Assembly (NCBI GenBank): GCA_016584305.1
Contig: JACEEZ010006346.1
Coordinates: 46,260-110,259 of the forward strand
DNA from: Chionoecetes opilio
Taxonomy: Eukaryota > Arthropoda > Malacostraca > Decapoda > Majidae
Reading direction: 5' to 3'
DNA length: 64,000 nt
Below are positions 57,494 through 64,000 of the stretch, piece by piece. Position numbers and translations under genes: made by a program. Numbering within the stretch: the stretch's first letter is position 1; every line of letters starts with the position of its first letter. Under the pieces are notes generated by a model. The model made no database searches. It was not told the origin of the DNA and worked only from the letters and a program-made list of their open reading frames with translations.

Positions 57494-58646
57494 CACTAGG
57501 GTCCCGCATAAAGCGTCTCCCCTATAAAGCGAACGACCTAAAATATATATATATATATATATACATATATATTTTTTTTTTATAAATAAAATTCAAAATT
57601 TTTATAAATTTTGGCTAAACGCCTCATCTCCCGGGTCTTCCACTTCACCTCGAATAACACGCTCAGCGATGCCCTCCACATCACCTCCATGGGCCAATAC
57701 TGCAGTGACTCTTCCCCCCAGCCGTGGATAAGGACAAAGTCCCGCGTCCTGGATGTCACCCTCACCCGCCTCCGCCTGGGGCACACGACGCTCACGGCTC
57801 ACCTGCATCGTCTCCGTCTGTCCCCTGACCCCCACTGCCCTTGGTGCATGAATGTTACGGAGACTCTTGAACACTTTCTGCTGCAGTGTCCGCGCTTCCA
57901 CTACCACCGTGTAGTGCTACACACTCAACACCTCGCCCTGAATGTCACCACCTTTGACCTGCCCACCCTGCTGGCGGCGGCTGGCGTCCCCCCCCTCCCG
58001 GCAACACGCTGTCATCCACCTCACCTGTGCCTTCCTGAGGAAGACAGGCCAACTACAGCGCCTGTGATAGCATCATAGGACATCACCTCATAGTGTTCCC
58101 CAAGGGATCCTCGCAGCCCTGAAACAACAACAACAACAGTTCTGGCGAGGCACGCAAGCGAGAGTTAAGCCAGGTTTATGGCAACTTGCCGAGTCACTTA
58201 CCTAACCTAATCCCACGCTTTAACCCCCTATCTAAAGCCAAATCTGCATTAAAAGTGTCTGCGGCAAAGGAAGAACAGAGGCGATGTAGGTCACAAGAGG
58301 AAGAAGAGTAATAGGCACGCCGCACGTAAACAAACACTTGTCTCTCGCCTCCCTATGAACATGTCATTATCTCCAAAAGTTTGAGTCCAAAAGAATGTTT
58401 CCTAGAATCCAATAAGGTAAACAGAAACCATACTCCCAATTGTGTAGGGAATTTCTATCCTACTGTAAAATAATACCATGTTCTGGTATGCATGGGTGTG
58501 AACAAGTTTAAATGTACGGGTACGGGCGGGAGGACCGATAGACTAATATCAATTTTTCCCATAGGTTATGTGTTTCACATAGAGCGAATTCACATAAAAC
58601 AACCTCGTTTATCGACCAATTTCTCGTTTTATGTGGGACCCCAGTG
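57494..58646 (+). mobile_element. Tigger-like element, family I copy 3, with LINE fragment
   Basis: TA-flanked, ends CACTAGGGTCCCGCATAAAG and the complement of CACTGGGGTCCCACATAAAA. An (AT)n run at 57541-57570 and a LINE fragment (57611-58137) lie inside; its right third matches copy 1 from 6131. Confidence 0.82.
57611..58137 (+). mobile_element. LINE fragment with CCHC C-terminus, copy 3
   Basis: + strand, open from AKRLISRVFHFTSNNTLSDA through TLTRLRLGHTTLTAHLHRLR, CPWC...TLEHFLLQCPRF; a frameshift near the end turns the usual FLRKTGQ into LPEEDRP. The tail is (CAA)n at 58118-58137. The 5' truncation lies after RNase H. A poly-T/AT-rich stretch precedes it. Confidence 0.87.
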
Positions 58647-58648
58647 TA

Positions 58649-58712
58649 ATATGAAAACTCAAAGACGTTCAAGAAATATGAAAACTCAAAGATGTTCAAG
58701 AAATATGAAAAC
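58649..58712 (+). repeat. 27-bp direct repeat
   Basis: ATGAAAACTCAAAGACGTTC and following bases, two full units and part of a third, directly after family I copy 3. Confidence 0.8.
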
Positions 58713-59049
58713 TCGGTGCACAACTAAGACAGCCACCATCAGTACCAGTGTAGCAGCGTCACTGCTGCATCAGTCTGCCGTGTGCTAACGTGGCATCAAC
58801 ATCGTTGCCCATCGTTGAGGTGCATTTTCTCGATTTAAACCATTTTCTAAAAATTTTGCCTTAACCCATGAGCCCATAATACCCTTTCTAATTTCCAGAA
58901 TTGTTTTATTTTGTAATGATTTACAGATTTGTACCAAAAATTGTTATGCACTTGATATTTTGATGATCGATCTGTAAATTACCGAGTTCTGAGATGTTCC
59001 TTTAAACTTTAAAGGAACACCATGGAGGTCCGACCTTTAGCTCACATTA

Positions 59050-60090
59050 CACAGCGCGCCAAAGTATTGTTCGCGACATCATAACACAGCGCTTCCATAC
59101 GGGAATTCAGAAAATGTACTCTATGGCAGCCTACTGACTTCTGAGAGAGATATCTTACATATGGCAGCTTGTTTAAGGCACGGGCAGTCCATCAAGACCG
59201 TTGAGGAATGTTCAGATGCCACTTGTCAATTATAGACGAAGCATTTTAAAAAGTATCGCCTTCCTTCCCGCAAGTAATTTGAACAGACGCGCATTGGTAT
59301 AACTATCATTATTTTCATAATGAGTGGCAAGAAAGACCTAACAAAGGAGCAAATTAAAGTTATTGTATCTCTACACAAGGCAGAGAGGCCAGTGGAAGAA
59401 ATATCAAGGATTGTGGATGTTACGAGGAGATGTGTGCATAAGTGGGTGGAAAGTTTCATGGTGGGTTGGCGGGGTGGCGACAGCCGCAACACCATAACAT
59501 TATAAGTGGCCAGGGCGCGGATGTAAAACATCAGCAAGCACCCTAAATGTCATGAAACGTCAAGTGGATGCCCATCCTCAATTAAGAGCAAGAAAAATAT
59601 TGCGATATGACTTTTACATCCGCGCCCTGGCCACTTATAATGTTCTGGTGTCGCGGCTGTCGCCACCCCGCCAACCCACCGTGAAACTTTCCACCCACTT
59701 ATGCACACTTCTCCTCGTAACATCCACAATCCTTGATATTTCTTCCACTGGCCTCTCTGCCTTGTGTAGAGATACAATAACTTTAATTTGCTCCTTTGTT
59801 AGGTCTTTCTTGCCACTCATTATGAAAATAATGATAGTTATACCAATGCGCGTCTGTTCAAATTACTTGCGGGAAGGAAGGCGATACTTTTTAAAATGCT
59901 TCGTCTATAATTGACAAGTGGCATCTGAACATTCCTCAACGGTCTTGATGGACTGCCCGTGCCTTAAACAAGCTGCCATATGTAAGATATCTCTCTCAGA
60001 AGTCAGTAGGCTGCCATAGAGTACATTTTCTGAATTCCCGTATGGAAGCGCTGTGTTATGATGTCGCGAACAATACTTTGGCGCGCTGTG
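59050..60090. mobile_element. Palindromic Tc1/mariner-like element
   Basis: 1041 bp between TA dinucleotides. Terminal word CACAGCGCGCCAAAGTATTG. The two halves (59050-59527 and 59613-60090) are near-perfect mirror images around an 85-bp centre. Each arm encodes the same Tc1-type N-terminal HTH reading MSGKKDLTKEQIKVIVSLHK then VTRRCVHKWVESF (59320-59505 on +, 59820-59635 on -). No catalytic domain. Confidence 0.9.
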
Positions 60091-60716
60091 TAGGTCATGA
60101 ATATTTTCTCATTTTCTATTTCTCTCATGGATCAAGGGTGACTAAACAAATTAGGAGTATTTACAGGTTTAATATATGTCCTTACATAAGAAATATACAT
60201 ATCCCTTTTACATTAACATCTTACCCTTCTCAAGAAAATCTGTAATATATAAATGATAAAAGTATTGTACATTGCTACAGTTTTTTAAACAAAATGTTCA
60301 GTGTCTGTGTATTTAGTCCTGTCCTTCATTTCTTTGTATGGCAGTGCTGCAGCCAACATGGGACATGCAGTGCAACATCACATTTTTGTGCACTTTGGTT
60401 TTGCATTTTTCTTACACACTCCACACCCGGGCTGCCTCTCACACATCACAATGCCATGTCCAATCCTATCATACCGCACAAGTTCAGGAAGTTTTATTGG
60501 AACAAATTTGCCAGGCTTCTCTGGCTTCAAGAAAATGTTCACATTTCTCAGAAGGCCTAACTCAGAGATTTTACTGATCCTTCAATACAAAAGCCATCCA
60601 TTTACAATTGAAGCATTTAGAATAAATCTAAATAGAGAAAAATACCCCACACGCTTACAGAAACTCTGTACTTGCCTTGAAATTGATAAAAAAAAAAAAT
60701 TCCTCCCATTCCATTA
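60091..60716. other. Unassigned sequence between two elements
   Basis: AT-rich left half. A 155-codon + frame (60301-60768) has no recognisable motif and enters family A, so it is probably chance. Confidence 0.4.
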
Positions 60717-60895
60717 CAGGGAGGTCCCGAAGATACGAGCAGTTAGGTTCCACCTGGCATACTCGTAAAGCAAAATCTCGTATAACGAAACACATAACTA
60801 ATGGTAAAATATAGGTTTGGTTCCAGGACCCCAACAATTAAAAAAAAAAAAAAAAAAAAAAAGACATGTTTTTCAAGCTATAGTAAAATTTGGTA

Positions 60896-61215
60896 ATATT
60901 TAGTAGGGGTGCGAGAACCCCTTGAGGAATCCTGTGGTCCCTGGTGATATCCTATGGTGCTATCACATGCGTGGGAGCTGACCTGACTTCTTCAGGAAGG
61001 CACATATTATACAGCTGATAACGGGGTGTTGTGTTGTGCGGGCGGCAGCCGATGTCCGCCGCCAGCGGAGATCTAATTGGTAATTATTTAGTAGGAAAGC
61101 GAGGACCCTTTGAGGAATCCTATGATCATTGGTGATATCCTATGGGGCTATCACAGGCGTAGGAGCTGACTGTCTTCTTCAGGAAGGCACAGGTGAGGCG
61201 GATGACGGCAGTTTT
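60896..61215 (-). repeat. Dimer of a LINE 3' tail
   Basis: Two related units about 187 bp apart, starting at TTTAGTAGGGGTGCGAG and TTTAGTAGGAAAGCGAG, resembling the 3' end of the RNase H LINE (CTATCACAGGCG, TCTTCAGGAAGGCACA). Probably two tandem fragments of a related family. Confidence 0.65.
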
Positions 61216-61289
61216 TGAGAGGCGGCGGACGGGGCAGGCCGCCGCCTCCTCCGCCAAGGTAGGTTTGGGCAGGCTTAAACGTCTTATCA

Positions 61290-61700
61290 CTCGTTATTAT
61301 ACAACTTAGTGATTATGGTGAGATGTTATATCCACGTGTCATTATCTAAATCAATGTAGCACCGTGTGTCACCTTAAATAAGGGTGATTTAAAGATGTTA
61401 TGATGAGGTGACTGCTGGCCGAGCTGGCGGGGCAGAGAGTGATGGAGAAATACTTGCCGCGGAGCCGCCCCATATCACAAATATTCACCATTTTAACACA
61501 CATACACACCTTCTACCACCAATACACTAGCAACACAGGCTCCTTACTTATATATCTTACTATCTGATACATTAAAACTACTTAAAACGCAAGCATTCAA
61601 AATAAAACGAGAATTAGTTTTAGATGACGGGAACAGAAGGCGGAGAGTGGCAGTCTGGCATGTCATTCTTGCCCGGAAATATGTATCGCTGGCTTGTTAT
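61290..61700 (+). repeat. Diverged family B interior
   Basis: Shares TCACCTTAAATAAGGGTGAT, CACACCTTCTACCACCA and CACAGGCTCCTTACTTATAT-like words in the same order as family B copies 1 and 2, without recognisable ends. Confidence 0.6.
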
Positions 61701-62214
61701 TGGTCGAGAAGTTTTAAAAACTGTTCGTCATTGGCTGGTGACGGATGACGCCTTAGCCAGTCACAACCTTCCTACTCGTTTACGACCTATCGAGGGAGCT
61801 TTCAATCAGTTGAATCTTTCAATCTTTTGTAGCTTCCGTCATTAGGGAAAGTAGTATCTAGGTACTGCGAGAGCAGGTTGTTGCTGGCCATACTACCTCC
61901 GTTGCTGGCTTCTCGCCCGGGGTTGTGAATTTTTGTAGGCCACATTGTCGTACTGAGCCACCAGAATTATCCTATTTTCAGATTGATTATCGTACAACCT
62001 TAGGTAAAATCATATAGTCAGTAAATGACTTTATAATTTTAGTAAATAACTTGTAATTTACTTTAGTAAATAACTTGGTACTTTTACTCACCCCAGTTTG
62101 AATGTCGTAACATTGGATTTTCAATCTCGTATATTGAAAATAGACCCTAATTTACACATCTCGTATCATCGGATTCTCGTATATCGAATGCTCGTATAAC
62201 GGGACCTCCCTGTA

Positions 62215-62834
62215 TTACGTTCTTAAATTATTACTGGTTGTGGAATGGTTACTACCTCTTTCTTTTGTTTTGACCACTTACTACTTTTACTCATGCCTAA
62301 GGAAGTACTGTGTCTTGTTGGTTGCACCTATGATGTCACTGTTATCATTCCAGTGACAAATAGCTAATGTTTCTTCTTTAGTTTTGAATATTTCTCAAGA
62401 TCCTCTTTCTCTTTTCATGTCAATTAGAGGCACATCTCTTATTTTATCTTTACGTATGGTTCCTGTAAGATTTACATTTGTTTCCCTAAATGACGGAGGG
62501 AGAGGTAGTGGTGAAAAAATTCCAATGTCCATTACTCTTTGGAGGAACTATTCCTCTTGTCAAAGTCTGAACAATGGATTCTACAAATGTTAGCTCTTTT
62601 TACAGGAAAAGAGAAACAATTTTTACAGGAAAGAGACAAGAAAACCCTCATCTGATCACAAACACAAAAATTTGAGCCCAAATCTCACAGATTTTCCTTC
62701 GATAAACTGTTTGAAGTCATGATGCCCATAATATGGTTCCATTGCTTCATCAAACAGCCCATGTCATCAGAAGTGGTTGAGTTAAGTCTATATATAATTC
62801 TTTAAAATCGTCAAATAAAGGCCTTATCTATATA
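62215..62834. other. Unassigned sequence
   Basis: No coding or terminal repeats recognised. Confidence 0.45.
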
Positions 62835-64000
62835 CCGTATTTGCCAGCGCATAAGATGCACCTCCGCATAAGACGCACCCCTATTTTACAAGGAGGTTTT
62901 TAGAAAAAATAAAATATTGGTGTTTTTGAGGGAAAAAATAAATTTTGTAAATTTATCAAGTTATTAAAAAAAAAAAGGATTTGTAGGGAAAACAAATGAT
63001 TATGAGCATGTACCTAAATAAAATATTCACAGTGCAGTGAATGTGAATGAAAAATTATACTATAGTTAAAATGTAAAGGGAATGACGGTAATCAAAATCG
63101 GTCATAATATATTGCAGGATGCCCCCACGAATTGATATTCTAATATTTTGCTACCTATGACATATAGCTTAGATTTAATGTTGTAGGTATGCCTTTGTTG
63201 CTTTTCTGCTATGTGTTTAGACTTTGTGGAATATTTGAAGTATAGATATTGGTATTATTTTGGTAGTGGGCTTTCAAAAGTCCTAGAACTCTTACCGACA
63301 CCATCGTGTAGCTTTCTTCATTCTGAGTATTTTGAGCCCCATTTCCCATGGCGCAATTGAATAATAATGGAATTACACGTAGTACAGAAAATCTACCGTT
63401 ATTTCAGCCAGAAAGTTAAGTTAGGTTAAATCAGATTAGGTTAGGTTAGAGGTGGGGTTTGGTTTAGTAACAGATGATATAGAGAAAAAACGAATATTAC
63501 CAATAATATGACAGTGTGAAGCGTAGCAATGTTTGCGGGGCGGACCTGGAGGGGCAGGTTGCCTCCCCTCCCACACACACATGTAAACAAACATTGATGT
63601 CCGACAAAAACGAGAGCCAGATTAATTCAAAACACATCAAAACTATTCAGGACTAAGTTTCGGCCTCGAAATCGGTGGTTGCCCAATAACATAAATTTAC
63701 GAAGATATTTAGTTAACACCGTCTGTAAGGTAGCCATCTCTACCTTGTTGTTATTGTTGTAATTGTTGAAGGGCACCATTGTCGGGATCGACGATATTTG
63801 CCCTGGTTTACACCTATGAATCTATCACAGTCGCGAGGGTTGATTAGTCTTCTTCAGGAAGGTGCAGGTGAAGGCTGGTTCATACTCTGAAATCACGGCA
63901 GCGTTCCGTCAGCCGTGCCTTGTATTCACACTATTTGTCATGGTTCCGTCATTTTCGGCAGTTCCTGCTCACCCTCTAAACAGACATGGTGCCTCAGAGG
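62835..64000 (+). mobile_element. Tigger-like element, family D copy 2, runs off the window
   Basis: Starts after TA with CCGTATTTGCCAGCGCATAA and follows D copy 1 to the window end, without family E and the RTE: TTACACGTAGTACAGAAAAT at 63374-63393 is the uninterrupted site. It has a 300-bp segment (about 63057-63358) that D copy 1 lacks. Confidence 0.88.

Larger units (their letters stand above)
60717..62212 (+). mobile_element. Tigger-like element, family A copy 4, interrupted
   Basis: Ends as in the other copies (CAGGGAGGTCCCGAAGATAC and complement), TA-flanked. Its own left 180 bp and right 130 bp remain; the middle is LINE 3' tails (60896-61215) and a diverged family B piece (61290-61700). 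Confidence 0.8.

Noticed and set aside
60301..60768. 155-codon frame as a host gene
   Set aside because: It runs into the terminal repeat of family A and shows no recognisable domain.

Overview
This is eukaryotic nuclear DNA from an arthropod, most likely a decapod crustacean. The grounds are a mitochondrial-carrier gene with arthropod-like residues, short TTAGG-type telomere motifs, long GA/CA microsatellites, and a very dense load of pogo/Tigger, hAT, Tc1, Helitron, RTE, CR1/Jockey and RNase H-bearing LINE sequence. The organism call is inference. All boundaries and repeat matches below were read by eye, without alignment software.

Host gene: one real host gene crosses the window on the minus strand, SLC25A26, the mitochondrial S-adenosylmethionine carrier. 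Five coding exons can be placed at 55974-55936, 53137-52981, 34499-34390, 31479-31212 and 846-708. They give 237 codons plus 2 nt, in phase at every junction, with all three carrier signatures present. The last exon lies left of the window. Nearly everything between 846 and 55936 is therefore intron, including introns of about 30.4 kb and 18.5 kb.

Intron 5 (847-31211) runs as follows. A hAT (1897-3532) is followed by an LTR-element gag/protease relic that was split twice (4279-7610). Then come Tigger family A, an inverted pair of Tc1 copies and an 800-bp GA tract. A CR1/Jockey LINE (13085-19390) is cut by a 4.9-kb hAT holding a decayed BED-type transposase bracketed by two Helitrons. Last is an 8.7-kb element (J1, 20920-29648) filled with further insertions, including a candidate 1.83-kb solo LTR.

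Introns 4 and 3 (31480-52980) hold Tigger family C copy 1, a 4.8-kb family H element (35158-39988) carrying other elements, a long foldback, and the most striking structure: a 9.9-kb nest (40670-50591). In the nest, family C contains A, which contains D, which contains both E (itself carrying a SINE) and a nearly intact RTE retrotransposon. B and F sit elsewhere in the same C copy. Every cut edge can be read from target-site duplications, and uninterrupted relatives elsewhere in the window confirm several of them.

Right part (52981-64000): exons 2 and 1, element J2, a SINE whose Pol III A-box segment has been tandemly repeated about 15 times, a third family I element with a LINE fragment, a 1.04-kb perfect-looking palindromic Tc1-like element, family A copy 4, and the start of a second family D copy.

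Apart from SLC25A26, I see no intact host protein-coding gene. The RTE reading frame (942 codons) is the only long intact mobile-element frame.
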